64,000 nt of DNA from Sphingobacteriaceae bacterium (GTDB lineage Bacteria; Bacteroidota; Bacteroidia; Sphingobacteriales; Sphingobacteriaceae), in assembly GCA_017745075.1 (NCBI GenBank), contig JAGIAD010000003.1, positions 248,001 to 312,000 of the forward strand. The letters are read 5' to 3'. Every line of letters starts with the position of its first letter. Positions within the stretch are counted from its first letter, which is position 1. Under the pieces are notes generated by a model. The model made no database searches. It saw nothing but the letters and a program-made list of their open reading frames with translations, and had not been told where the DNA came from. Of the stretch, positions 9,761-18,717 are shown in pieces. A program made the position numbers and the translations under genes.

Positions 9761-9809
9761 AAGAGTTGTCAACTTTTATGGCCATGTCGCCAATAAGTTG
9801 ACAACTCTT
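9761..9809. terminator. Perfect 15-bp hairpin after gntP-like gene
   Basis: AAGAGTTGTCAACTT (9761-9775) pairs perfectly with AAGTTGACAACTCTT (9795-9809) around a 19-base loop. It lies right after the symporter stop. There is no long T run, so it may be an RNA 3'-end stem or part of the repeat that recurs at 10059, rather than a textbook intrinsic terminator. Confidence 0.5.
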
Positions 9810-10105
9810 CAATAAACTATAGACAAATCCGATATATTATGCCTAGTTAGGATGAAGACCAGTTGTATTATTTTTTTTGGAAAGCAATTGCAGAAGCTCT
9901 TAGGCTAAAGCAGTCCCGCTCCCGCTTCTGCCGATTGAAGAAATCGGCATCTCGCTCTGATCGGGTTTAAATGGCTTAAACAGTGCTTCTATTTTGGATA
10001 AAATAAACCCAACCGACAGCACTATCCTCCTTCACGGAATTAAGTAACAGGCAGCTAGAAGTTGACAACTCTTCAAGAGCCGATAGATTTATCCGATATA
10101 TTATG
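9795..10105. repeat. Direct repeat pair flanking a modular GCAGTCCCGCT...ATCGGGTTTA element
   Basis: A 47-base sequence starting AAGTTGACAACTCTTCAA and ending ATCCGATATATTATG occurs at 9795-9841 and again at 10059-10105, with differences only in the middle. Between them, at 9910-9969, is a palindromic unit bounded by GCAGTCCCGCT and ATCGGGTTTA, with the internal stem GCCGATT/AATCGGC at 9930-9948. Read on the minus strand it is the same modular family found at 28513-29088. No gene is visible in the 364 bases between the symporter and the TonB receptor. Confidence 0.7.
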
Positions 10106-10119
10106 TTTAAGTCAAAACC

Positions 10120-12567
10120 TTAATTCTTCACCCTGTTCTTTTCTGCATCGGCACCGGATGATTCGTGTTTTGCCGGCGTAGAAAAAGCCTTACCAAAACG
10201 GTAGCTATAACTCACCACAACCGATCTCGAATCCTGGCGGTTTATCCAGTTTGCTTCTGTATTTGCCAGGTTATTGATTACCCCATTAAAAACCCTGGTT
10301 CTAAAAATATCATTTGCAGTTAATTTCAGGGTGCTTTTAGCTGAAAGTTTTTTCTGTACCGCTGCACCAAACTCATGTACTTCGCCCAATAAAAACTGTA
10401 CATTAGATAGTTTACTCTGGTAACGCATATTTACCTCAGCATTCCATGTCGGGCTGATTTTGAACTGCAAATTCGGGTTTGTCCTTAAATAACTTCCATT
10501 GGTAACCAGAAACCCCGTATAAAAATCTGTTTTTGAAATGATGTTTGCATACTCCACATAAGCATTCAGCTTAACCCATTTTGTAATGTCGATTTCTGCA
10601 TTTACCGAAATATTGGCCACGGTTGTTTTGCCCACATTTGCGGGCCTGCTGTAATAGGTGCCGTTTACAATCTCTATGGTTTCGTTCACTTCATCCCTCA
10701 CCCAGCTGTAACCTAAAGTGGTGGTAATTTTATTTTTATAGGTGTGAGAAAGCTCTAAACTATGTGTAAATGATGGCTTTAAGAATGGATTTCCGACGTA
10801 ATAGGTAAACTTATCCAGCGGCGAGAAAAACGGGTTCAGGTCCTGATAATATGGGCGGTCGATCCTTCGTCCGTAATTTAAGCCCAACTGATTGTTGCTA
10901 GCAGTATCCAGTTTATAAGAAAAATAAACCGTCGGAAACAAACTGTTGTAGGTTCTTTTAAAACTCGAGTCAGGTTTAATCAAATTACCCAATTGATGCC
11001 CGTTTGACACGGTATTTTCATATCTCAATCCAACTTGTACCGAAAACTTTTTTCCCTCCCTGCTCATGTTCAGGTAAGCTGCATTAATATTTTCTTTGTA
11101 CAGGAAATGATTGCTTTTTTCATAATCCGGGCTTGTTTTTCCGTTTGCGGTATTAAAGTAATCGGCAATATTATCGGTTTTGGTATAAGCTGTTTTAACA
11201 CCTGCGGCCAGTTTCCATTCGTTTGCCAAAGGATGTGAATAATCCATTTTTGCTGTGTAGATATCGATATCAGAGGGCAGGTTACCGCTTAATATATCCT
11301 GATATTTTAATGTTCCACCCGGCAGGTAACTGAAATTATAATAGGTCTGATCTGTTTGGTTACGATAAAGCAGGTAATCTGCATCAAAAGTAAGTTCTCT
11401 GCCTGCCTGTTTAAACTTGTGCCTGTAATTTAAGTTTACCCCCGCATTCTGGTATTTAATCTGGTCGATATTTTCAGCCCTGATTACCGAATCGAGCTGC
11501 ATTGATGCATTCGATAGGTTACTGGTATTGTTGTTTACCTGTTTAGAAATCCGGTTCATACCTGTTAACACCACGCCCCAGGTGGTATTATCCGAAGCAT
11601 AATAATCGAGTCCTGTTTTCAGGTTGAACGTGTTGCCATGCCTGCGGAAATAAGAGTTCTGATTAAAGTATGATTTGGCACTACCATCATCATTTTTATA
11701 TTTCCGGTTCAGGTCCAGATCGGTAAAACTGTTGTTGAGGTTATAACTCAGATTTCCAAAAACATTGACCTTATCCTTACGGTAATTAAAATTTACACTA
11801 TTATTGGATCTGCTCAACTCACCCTGATTTAAACTCAGATTAATGCCCCCGTTAAACCCCGCAACTTTGTTTTTTTTGGTTTTGATATTGATTACCCCGC
11901 CATTTCCTGCCGCATCGTATTTGGCAGGCGGATTGGTCATCAATTCGATCTGATCAAGTGATGAAGAAGGCAGCGAACGCAGGTAATTCTCCAGATCGGC
12001 TCCCGAGAGGTAAGTTGGTTTATCATCAATAAAGATGGCCACCCCGTTTTTGCCCTTCAGCGAAATTGCACCGTTCTGATCTACGTTAACGCCGGGCGAT
12101 TTACTCAGCACATCCAGGGCCGTTGTTCCTGCATTAGAAATCAGCGCATCAACATTCACCACTGTCCGGTCAATCTTCCGCTCCACAAAAGCCTTTTGCC
12201 CCGAAATATTAACCTCCTTTAAATTGGTGGCGCCTGTAGCCATCTTAATATCCTGCAAAGCTACAAGAGGGTGCTTGGTATCCAAAATTAAGGTATCGGT
12301 TTTGTAGATTTGCGCACCAACCACCGATATTTTAATAAGGTATTTCCCGTAAGTCAGTTTATCGAAACTGAACAGTCCGTCTTTTTCGGTAAAGGTCGTT
12401 TTTACAAGTACCGAATCTTTAAGAAGGGCTACAGTAGCAAACTCAATATTTTTTCCTTCAGCATCCAACACGCGACCGTAAATTTTGGGTGAAGAGGATT
12501 GGTCCTGAGCAAAAGTAAGGGTAATATTCATCCATAGGGCTAAAAAAGCCAGGAGTGCAGATTTCAT
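10120..12567 (-). CDS. TonB-dependent outer-membrane receptor with carboxypeptidase-regulatory-like domain
   Basis: Outer-membrane beta-barrel receptor of 815 residues. A signal peptide ends near TFAQDQ (about residue 20). It is followed by a carboxypeptidase-regulatory-like beta-sandwich (YGRVLDAEGKNIEFATVALL), a plug domain with VFIDDKPTYLSG / NPPAKYDAAGNGGVINI, and a long barrel ending VSYSYRFGKAF. It belongs to the outer_membrane_beta-barrel (OMP_b-brl_3) group common in Bacteroidota. It lies 31 bases downstream of the BlaR1-like gene on the same strand and is probably in its operon, so it may be an effector of that sensor pathway. The ligand is unknown. Confidence 0.88.
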   Translation of the reverse strand: MKSALLAFLALWMNITLTFAQDQSSSPKIYGRVLDAEGKNIEFATVALLKDSVLVKTTFTEKDGLFSFDKLTYGKYLIKISVVGAQIYKTDTLILDTKHPLVALQDIKMATGATNLKEVNISGQKAFVERKIDRTVVNVDALISNAGTTALDVLSKSPGVNVDQNGAISLKGKNGVAIFIDDKPTYLSGADLENYLRSLPSSSLDQIELMTNPPAKYDAAGNGGVINIKTKKNKVAGFNGGINLSLNQGELSRSNNSVNFNYRKDKVNVFGNLSYNLNNSFTDLDLNRKYKNDDGSAKSYFNQNSYFRRHGNTFNLKTGLDYYASDNTTWGVVLTGMNRISKQVNNNTSNLSNASMQLDSVIRAENIDQIKYQNAGVNLNYRHKFKQAGRELTFDADYLLYRNQTDQTYYNFSYLPGGTLKYQDILSGNLPSDIDIYTAKMDYSHPLANEWKLAAGVKTAYTKTDNIADYFNTANGKTSPDYEKSNHFLYKENINAAYLNMSREGKKFSVQVGLRYENTVSNGHQLGNLIKPDSSFKRTYNSLFPTVYFSYKLDTASNNQLGLNYGRRIDRPYYQDLNPFFSPLDKFTYYVGNPFLKPSFTHSLELSHTYKNKITTTLGYSWVRDEVNETIEIVNGTYYSRPANVGKTTVANISVNAEIDITKWVKLNAYVEYANIISKTDFYTGFLVTNGSYLRTNPNLQFKISPTWNAEVNMRYQSKLSNVQFLLGEVHEFGAAVQKKLSAKSTLKLTANDIFRTRVFNGVINNLANTEANWINRQDSRSVVVSYSYRFGKAFSTPAKHESSGADAEKNRVKN

Positions 12568-12598
12568 GATGGTAGGATTGGTTTAGCGCTTTAGAGAA

Positions 12599-14536
12599 TT
12601 AATTTTTGTTGTTTTCGACCAGGAAATTATACATCAGCGAGTGGTTATCGTTTTTCAAAAACTTCCTTTTGTACTTTTGCTGAGTCTCGGTATTTTGTTT
12701 CACGCCGTTTACAATCAGCTCGTCTTTATTGAGTTTGTATGATAGTTTATTGGTATTGCTGATAATGCCATCTTTAATCAATTCCTGATTGATAGCGTTC
12801 GTATAATCATGCCCGTCGCCATTGGTTACTGTTTTTGAGGTAATTGTGCGCTGCGAACCTGTTCTGATACTGCTGCTTTCGTTATGAACAGGTGGAGTTG
12901 GTGGTGTAGGAGGAATGGCATAAACCGGGGCTGGTTGTACTGCAGGGACTGCCGGCACAGCTGGTATAGCAGGGATAGCAGGTGCCGCAGCAACAGCTTT
13001 CGGTGCTTTTGGCGGACGAGGTGCCCTTGGTTGTACACCGTACCCTTGAGATTTATACTCTTTTGCCCATTTGCGATATTCTTTTGCATCTTCGGCAGCT
13101 TGTTTAGCATCAGCAATGGCTTTTTTCGAATCATTTTCGGCCATTTTAGCATCGGCAATTACCTGTTTACGGTCTAATTCGGCTTGCTTAGCATCAATAG
13201 CAGTCTGCCTGGCATCTTTCTGGGCCTGCATTTCATCGTACTGTCGTGCTTTTTCATCGGCTAATCTGGCTTTTTCAGCCGCTTGCCTGGCCTTTTTATC
13301 TTCTTTCGTTTCCTGCCATTGTTGTTTTTCATTCAGTTTTTTCAGCTGGCTGTCCATTTTTGCATTGATCTCTCTTTCCAATTGGTCAGCAGATTTTCCT
13401 TCTGAAGGCCTGGCTTTTTTCCTGGTTGTATCCTGCAACACTACATTTAAAGTGCTTATTTCTTTTTCGGTAACTGCTTTTGTATTGCCCACACTTTTAA
13501 AAGCGGCAGTACAAACCACAGCAGATACCAGGGCGATGGTTAATATTGTTTTTTCCATTTTGTTTAAAGTTGAATTGGTATTGAATAACATCCTGCTGGC
13601 TCTATGCAACAGGCTACCTTTCTTCCCGGTTATGGCCATGGCGTAAGCAGGTGCACGCTGCTTAAATTCCTGGCACACAATAAGGGCCTGAACGTAGTTT
13701 TTACGATCGTTTACACAGGCGATGGCCAAATCATCGCAGCAATGCTCGCGCTCTGTTTTGATTAATTGCGATACCCAAAGTACCGCAGGGTTAAAGAAGA
13801 ATACAATTTCGATAAAACTCTGAAATAAATTTACCAGGTAATCTTTCCGCTTAATATGCGCCAGTTCGTGAGAGAGGATGGCTTCTACTTCTGCATTCGA
13901 TAAGCCATTAAGCAACCCCAAAGGAATAAGGATTAAAGGTTTAAAATATCCCACTACCATAGGCACCTGGACAATACCCGATTGCATCACTTTAACCTTT
14001 TGCGTTAAACCCAGTTTTTGAGCAAGTTCACTTAATTTTTCATCCCATTTTTTACCCGCAGCATAAGTTTTATTATTACGCAAATGGTACACACCATTTA
14101 AACCTACTATTAATTGAATGCTTTTTCCGCAGATGATCAGGAACCACACCAATACAATCTGATTGGCATAAGCATTCCACAATGACAGGATTTTGTTTAG
14201 TCCGGAATACATATCCTGCTGCACATCTGTAACAGTATGTTGGTTTGTAATTGCCTTAGGCAGGTTAATCCCCGTTTGATGAACGGCTTGCGTCTGTACA
14301 TCGTATACCGGTTGCTGAAGCTCCTGGTAAAAAGTAAAAGCTATTGCAACAACAAACAGGCCTAAACATATTGTAAGCAGGTTATAACGCCATGCCGCGC
14401 TTGCCTTACGGGTAGTAAACATGACCAAACCGGCCATCAATGCCAAGATTACACCGAGCCATAACGAATGGAACAAGGTAGCGCCCAGGGCATGAAGCCA
14501 GTTTTCTGGCAAAAGGTTAATTAATTTAAATTCCAT
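12599..14536 (-). CDS. BlaR1-like M56 family zinc metallopeptidase, membrane sensor
   Basis: Membrane-embedded peptidase of 645 residues that normally cleaves or triggers loss of a BlaI/MecI repressor. Four hydrophobic segments lie near residues 20-40, 52-70, 126-148 and 325-345. The zinc site is HELAH at 223-227 with the downstream acidic ligand in EREHCCDD. The penicillin-binding sensor of true BlaR1 is missing. In its place is a Lys/Ala/Glu/Asp-rich predicted coiled coil (about residues 375-500), a Pro/Ala/Val-rich segment of repeated PAIPAVP units, and a small C-terminal domain. It follows BlaI by 32 bases. The signal is therefore probably not a beta-lactam. Confidence 0.9.
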   Translation of the reverse strand: MEFKLINLLPENWLHALGATLFHSLWLGVILALMAGLVMFTTRKASAAWRYNLLTICLGLFVVAIAFTFYQELQQPVYDVQTQAVHQTGINLPKAITNQHTVTDVQQDMYSGLNKILSLWNAYANQIVLVWFLIICGKSIQLIVGLNGVYHLRNNKTYAAGKKWDEKLSELAQKLGLTQKVKVMQSGIVQVPMVVGYFKPLILIPLGLLNGLSNAEVEAILSHELAHIKRKDYLVNLFQSFIEIVFFFNPAVLWVSQLIKTEREHCCDDLAIACVNDRKNYVQALIVCQEFKQRAPAYAMAITGKKGSLLHRASRMLFNTNSTLNKMEKTILTIALVSAVVCTAAFKSVGNTKAVTEKEISTLNVVLQDTTRKKARPSEGKSADQLEREINAKMDSQLKKLNEKQQWQETKEDKKARQAAEKARLADEKARQYDEMQAQKDARQTAIDAKQAELDRKQVIADAKMAENDSKKAIADAKQAAEDAKEYRKWAKEYKSQGYGVQPRAPRPPKAPKAVAAAPAIPAIPAVPAVPAVQPAPVYAIPPTPPTPPVHNESSSIRTGSQRTITSKTVTNGDGHDYTNAINQELIKDGIISNTNKLSYKLNKDELIVNGVKQNTETQQKYKRKFLKNDNHSLMYNFLVENNKN

Positions 14537-14568
14537 TGTCGTGGTTCTTTAGAATCTTGTCCTGGTAA

Positions 14569-14958
14569 TTATTCCATGCTATCCAATAGCCGCTTAATCT
14601 CTTCGATTTCCTTTTTTGATGTTTTCTCATTGCCCAAAAGCTGCATCATTAACTGCGATGCAGAACCTTTGTACAAGGTGTTTACGAAACGGTCCAGCAA
14701 CTGAACTTTGGTTTTTTCTTCTGCTTCAACCGGAATATAAATGTGTTTCATTTGGCTCTCATCACGCTTTAAAATTCCTTTTTCAGCTAAGATCTGCATC
14801 TGCTTTAAAGTGGAGGTATAATTCACCTCTCTTTGTTCATTCAGCTTATCATTTACAAACCGAACGGTCGACGGTCCAAATTCCCATAATACCTGGAGAA
14901 TTTCCAGTTCGGCTTTGGTAGGTTCGGGCAGATTATTTTCGGATTGTATATTCTTCAT
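14569..14958 (-). CDS. BlaI/MecI/CopY-family transcriptional repressor
   Basis: DNA-binding repressor of 129 residues. The N-terminal winged helix is clear (PTKAELEILQVLWEFGPSTV followed by the VNYTSTLKQMQILAEKGILKR recognition region), and a helical dimerisation tail begins near residue 80. It is the first gene of an operon with the BlaR1-like peptidase and a TonB receptor. The family pattern is that signal-induced proteolysis of BlaI relieves repression. A repeated GTACGATA motif lies 10-31 bases upstream of the start and is the obvious candidate operator for autoregulation. Confidence 0.92.
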   Translation of the reverse strand: MKNIQSENNLPEPTKAELEILQVLWEFGPSTVRFVNDKLNEQREVNYTSTLKQMQILAEKGILKRDESQMKHIYIPVEAEEKTKVQLLDRFVNTLYKGSASQLMMQLLGNEKTSKKEIEEIKRLLDSME

Positions 14959-14967
14959 AACCTAAAG

Positions 14968-14989
14968 GTACGATATTTTTCGTACGATA
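14968..14989. promoter_or_regulatory. Candidate BlaI operator (repeated GTACGATA)
   Basis: GTACGATA occurs at 14968-14975 and 14982-14989, 14 bases apart and just upstream of the repressor start; the second copy also contains the palindrome CGTACG. On the minus strand a TAATATTTG sequence right next to it resembles the Bacteroidota TAnnTTTG box. Binding here would block transcription, which fits an autoregulated repressor, but the motif is not the classical TACA/TGTA box. Confidence 0.45.
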
Positions 14990-15286
14990 CAAATATTAGG
15001 ATGGATATTTTTAAAAAAACTTGCTAAAATACTGATTTCAAATAAGTTAAAAATATTAAAGGTACCAGATCTTACGTCTGATATCGTGCTTACCAAAACT
15101 GGCTTGGTAAATTTCAAAGACTTTTTACAAAACCCTGGCAGGCCGAAATACGCATTTTGATCACAATCATCAACAGGCTTAATGCTTATCAAAGGATATG
15201 TAAGTACAGCTCAGCAAATTTGGATATAAAACCTATCCAGGTCGCCTATTTCTATCCTTAAGCTGCACAACCTAATTATAATTAAG

Positions 15287-15964
15287 ATGACAGATAAAAA
15301 GAACAACATTTCTACCTTGTTTATCACTTACCTGATACTAACCACTACTTTCCTTTTACTATTGATAGGCTTTGGAGAAGATTATTTTTTTGGGAGTTTT
15401 GATATCGAAATCCTCACCCTTTACGATTTCAGTGACCTGGCGTCGTCGCAGAGAGGGTTAAGTTACCTTGAAAAATCTGCTCTTTTAGTCTTTTTGCCTT
15501 TAATTATTACTATAGCCTTTATTGCACATTCGTGGATCTGCGATACTTCTACCATATTACGCACCAGAAACGCTGCTTTTATTATAGGCCTGTTGCCATT
15601 TGCATTTTTACCTGTTTTGATCAGCTTACAGGAAATAAAAATGTCTATTCTATTAATCAGCATCTCGCTCACCCTTGTGCTGTGTCTTTGGGTTATTCTC
15701 TTTCACGTCAGGATGTTCCAGTTTAAATATCTTTCTTTCCATTTATTTGTAAGCTGCTGTCTTTTAATCACATTTACATCAATTAACCGTATAGATGTAG
15801 ACATCCAGCATTGTCTAAACAGCGCAAAAAACGATACCCCTATCGAAAAATTAGATCCGGCTACCGTAAACAGTCCGGTTGTTTTTGTTGGCAGTACTGC
15901 ATCCTTTAATCTTTACTATTCCCCTACACAACACCGCAGCATTATTCTGCCCAAAGCAGATTAA
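15287..15964 (+). CDS. Integral membrane protein of unknown function (225 aa)
   Basis: No family is recognised. The protein has a short charged start (MTDKKNN), then about five hydrophobic segments near residues 10-30, 66-85, 96-113, 117-140 and 145-165. A C-terminal soluble tail of about 60 residues contains NSPVVFVGSTASFNLYYSP. It stands alone between the BlaI operon and the Crp-like regulators, with large non-coding gaps on both sides. The frame is open over its whole length with hydrophobic, protein-like composition, so it is probably real. Confidence 0.65.
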   Translation: MTDKKNNISTLFITYLILTTTFLLLLIGFGEDYFFGSFDIEILTLYDFSDLASSQRGLSYLEKSALLVFLPLIITIAFIAHSWICDTSTILRTRNAAFIIGLLPFAFLPVLISLQEIKMSILLISISLTLVLCLWVILFHVRMFQFKYLSFHLFVSCCLLITFTSINRIDVDIQHCLNSAKNDTPIEKLDPATVNSPVVFVGSTASFNLYYSPTQHRSIILPKAD

Positions 15965-16650
15965 GCATTCTTTTATATAGCAATGCCAGCAATTACCATA
16001 ACGCAAGAGATTAATTTAATAATTATCTATTCTTATAACGAATGTTTAACAGCTGTGTAATTCAGCAAAGACAACCTTTTCAATTTAAATAGCCAGGTTA
16101 CCGTATAACAAACATCAAATTCATCAACATTAACCAAAATCAACAATTAATTTGACAATTATCAATCTATTTATGCATATTTATGCTCATTTTTATTGGT
16201 TATTTGTCTATTAATCCCTATAAAAACATTTACTGAATGCTTTTCATAGAAAATCGTGTTAAAAAAACGCACTGTTTTTTTAACAGGTCGTCTTATATAA
16301 TTCCCATTGCAGTCAATGGACTTCCAGCTGTGGATACTCTTCAAAACAATTCGGTTTTGACAGATATTCTATTAACATACATAAATGAAGATTTTTAACT
16401 TATTAATCAACGATATACCCATACCCGTCAGCTTCATCAGGGTTTATCCGATGAAGGGCGGGCAAAACCAAGAAAAATTAAATTCGATTTTCAAAGTAAT
16501 CCGTACCGCTGCCAATTGTCTATCTTCTTTTTTCAACGGCCCATGTTTAATATCTGAAGAACGCTTTTAATCATGCAAACACCATAAGGTTAAATGCTTT
16601 TTACTTATCCAAAAAGAGCTTATTGTCTTTAGGATCAAACATAAATTTAA
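15965..16650. other. Gene-poor AT-rich gap with an 11-bp perfect hairpin
   Basis: This gap of almost 690 bases has no convincing gene. A perfect inverted repeat, GTTAAAAAAAC (16258-16268) and GTTTTTTTAAC (16274-16284), with a 5-base loop, could act as a bidirectional terminator or a protein site. Repeated ATTTATGC lies near 16171-16187. A 61-codon frame at 16385-16570 was judged non-coding. The rest shows no structure I can name. Confidence 0.5.
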
Positions 16651-17712
16651 ATGGAGGGATCTAAAATCTTGGTTATACTAGAGGATTTTGATTTAAGAGT
16701 AAAAATCACCGAAATACTTACAGCTGGGAAATACAATGTAAAATCGACAGATAATGGCAAGCATGCGATCGACATCATCAGAAAAAACCCTGTAGATGTT
16801 ATTATTTCGGGGAAAAACCTATCAGAGATAGATGGATTTGGGGTACTCCTTGTGGTTAATAAATTTACTGAAACTGCAGGCATTAGCTTTATTATGCTAT
16901 TGCACGATAAAGATTATGATCTTGCCCGCAGGGCGATGGAACTTGGTGCAGATGGCCATTTAATGATTCCTTTTGATGACGGCGAACTGCTTAACCAGGT
17001 GGAAGTGAGGCTTAGAAAAAAAAGATTGCAGCACGACTTATTTTTAAAAAAACATTTGCAACTGCGAAATATAGACAACAGTAAAGATGATATGTCGTGG
17101 CTGAGATCGAGGTTTGAAGGAAGTTTACCAAGACATTTTAAGAAAAACCAGGTGCTTTATTATAAGGGAGAAAGACGTGCACTTGGCCTTCATTATATTA
17201 TATCAGGAAAAATTAAAACTTATGTAACCGATACAGCCGGCAATGTATTTATTACAGGCATTTATGGCCCTCACGAGTATTTTGGATTGCAGGGTACATT
17301 ATTGGGCATAGAAAACAAAGAAATTGCAGAAGCTATTGATAATTCTGAAATATTGACCATTCCGTTTGCCGAAGTGCAGCATTTAATAACCGATTACCCC
17401 GAAATTTTCAGTGTTTTTGCCAAAGATTTAGCCCAAACCTTAAGTACACGTGATGAAAAGCTGCTCGACATCGCTTACTACTCGGTACGGAAGAGGATCG
17501 CAAAAGCCATTATTGGCCTGGCCAAACTCGGTCATGGTGCTGAAAACGGCCAGTTTATACTTCCAAGGCACGATCTGGCCTGCATTGTTGGAATTGCAAC
17601 CGAAACCCTGAGCCGCGTATTAGGCGATTTTACCAAAGAGGGCCTTATTGAAAAAGAAGGCAACAACATTATTGTGCTTGATGCTAAATCTTTAGAGATG
17701 ATGAAAAACTGA
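16651..17712 (+). CDS. Crp/Fnr-family regulator fused to a degenerate receiver domain
   Basis: Transcription factor of 353 residues: an N-terminal response-regulator-like domain (1-125), a cyclic-nucleotide-binding-type beta-barrel (about 150-265) and a C-terminal winged helix (about 270-350, with DLACIVGIATETLSRVL). The receiver keeps its acidic pair (Glu11-Asp12) and DGFG turn, but the phosphorylated Asp is Gly54 (in IISGKN). The switch Thr position is Leu (MLLHDK) and the conserved Lys is Ile (LMIPFD). Phosphorylation is therefore unlikely, and the domain is probably a dimerisation or partner-binding module. No histidine kinase is adjacent. The effector of the Crp barrel is unknown. Confidence 0.88.
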   Translation: MEGSKILVILEDFDLRVKITEILTAGKYNVKSTDNGKHAIDIIRKNPVDVIISGKNLSEIDGFGVLLVVNKFTETAGISFIMLLHDKDYDLARRAMELGADGHLMIPFDDGELLNQVEVRLRKKRLQHDLFLKKHLQLRNIDNSKDDMSWLRSRFEGSLPRHFKKNQVLYYKGERRALGLHYIISGKIKTYVTDTAGNVFITGIYGPHEYFGLQGTLLGIENKEIAEAIDNSEILTIPFAEVQHLITDYPEIFSVFAKDLAQTLSTRDEKLLDIAYYSVRKRIAKAIIGLAKLGHGAENGQFILPRHDLACIVGIATETLSRVLGDFTKEGLIEKEGNNIIVLDAKSLEMMKN

Positions 17713-17899
17713 TTCACCAGGGCTTAACACTGTCAATTTTGAACAGCAACAGTGCCAATTGGCATAAACCGGAGCGGTGAATGAGAAAGATCAAGATACG
17801 CATTGACCATAGTCAGAGGAAAACCGGTATTAATTATACAACTTAGCAATAACCAATACTTAACAAATATTGGATGATAATTTATGCTATGTGGCATCC

Positions 17900-18025
17900 A
17901 TGTTAAACACAGAAATGCCGGTACAAAACCTGAAATGCAGGCAGGAAGAATGCTGTATTTACAATATCAAAACAAACGAAATTTTACTCAACTTAATTAA
18001 ACAACATGAAACTTGGCTACACTAG
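17900..18025 (+). other. Possible upstream small frame (41 codons) overlapping the next gene
   Basis: An ATG at 17900 opens a 41-codon frame (MLNTEMPVQNLKC..., ending HETWLH). It overlaps the start of the Crp-like gene at 18006 by 20 bases in another frame. It could be a leader peptide or chance; its Cys-rich middle is unusual. Not recognised. Confidence 0.2.
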
Positions 18026-18677
18026 GTATTTTTTAAAGGTATTTCTTTCGTTATTAGACAGTAAGAAGAATAGAGCGGCCATCCGTTTTTTATATCGACA
18101 TACCACATTCCGGAACATTAATGATGGAGAAATGCTTTTTGAGCTTAACAGTCCAACAGCAAACGGCCAAATTATATATGTTGCTGAAGGACTCGTAAAT
18201 GGATATATCAGTAATGAAAGCCAAAAATCGTCTGATATATGGCTGGGCCAAGCGGGCGGCATCTATATCTGCAACGATTACAGCTATACCAGTTACAACT
18301 TTAACATCAGTGCGTTAGAACATTCTGTCATCTTTATCATGGATAAATGTGAAATTGAGGAGGGCTGTGCATGGTATCCCGAACTCGATTCATTATTCAA
18401 TGGTTATTTTCTTCCTAAGGCAATGGCCGATGTTAACAACAGGAATATTTTATTCAGGTTACAGGATATAGAAAACAGGACCAATTTATTCAGGCAAATT
18501 TATCCAGACCTATATGATCGTATACCTGCAGATCTGCTCATCTCTTATCTTGATCCTGATGCAACATTGGATATTGAACAGGACCTGCAGTTAAACGAGA
18601 CAAACAACGAAAGCATACCGAATTACCCATGGCTGGAAAACGCACAGCAACCCGCCTTGCTGTTGAATAAGGCTTAA
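18006..18677 (+). CDS. Crp/Fnr-like protein with decayed helix-turn-helix
   Basis: A 223-residue protein with the outline of a Bacteroidota Crp-family regulator. A beta-rich N-terminal half (NINDGEMLFEL, IIYVAEGLVNGYIS, then a later IFIMDK strand) resembles a cyclic-nucleotide-binding barrel. Near residues 158-190 the sequence LFRQIYPDLYDRIPADLLISYLDPDATLD lines up with the usual ...YP.L..RVP...IASYLGI.PE.LSRIR recognition region, but the key Gly, Ser and Arg residues are missing. DNA binding is therefore doubtful. It follows the receiver-Crp gene by 293 bases and may act with it. The C-terminal tail is acidic and Asn/Glu-rich. Confidence 0.6.
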   Translation: MKLGYTRYFLKVFLSLLDSKKNRAAIRFLYRHTTFRNINDGEMLFELNSPTANGQIIYVAEGLVNGYISNESQKSSDIWLGQAGGIYICNDYSYTSYNFNISALEHSVIFIMDKCEIEEGCAWYPELDSLFNGYFLPKAMADVNNRNILFRLQDIENRTNLFRQIYPDLYDRIPADLLISYLDPDATLDIEQDLQLNETNNESIPNYPWLENAQQPALLLNKA

Positions 18678-18717
18678 CCAGGTTTACTCAACAGCAAATA
18701 AATCAGCATTAAAGTTT

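Noticed and set aside
12884..13646. Long frames opposite the BlaR1 coiled coil
   Set aside because: These are mirror frames of a low-complexity Lys/Ala/Glu and Pro-rich coding region.
14962..15192. 76-codon minus-strand frame upstream of BlaI
   Set aside because: It runs through the candidate operator and promoter of BlaI and has no protein-like pattern.
16385..16570. 61-codon plus-strand frame
   Set aside because: Composition is not coding-like and no start context or neighbour supports it.
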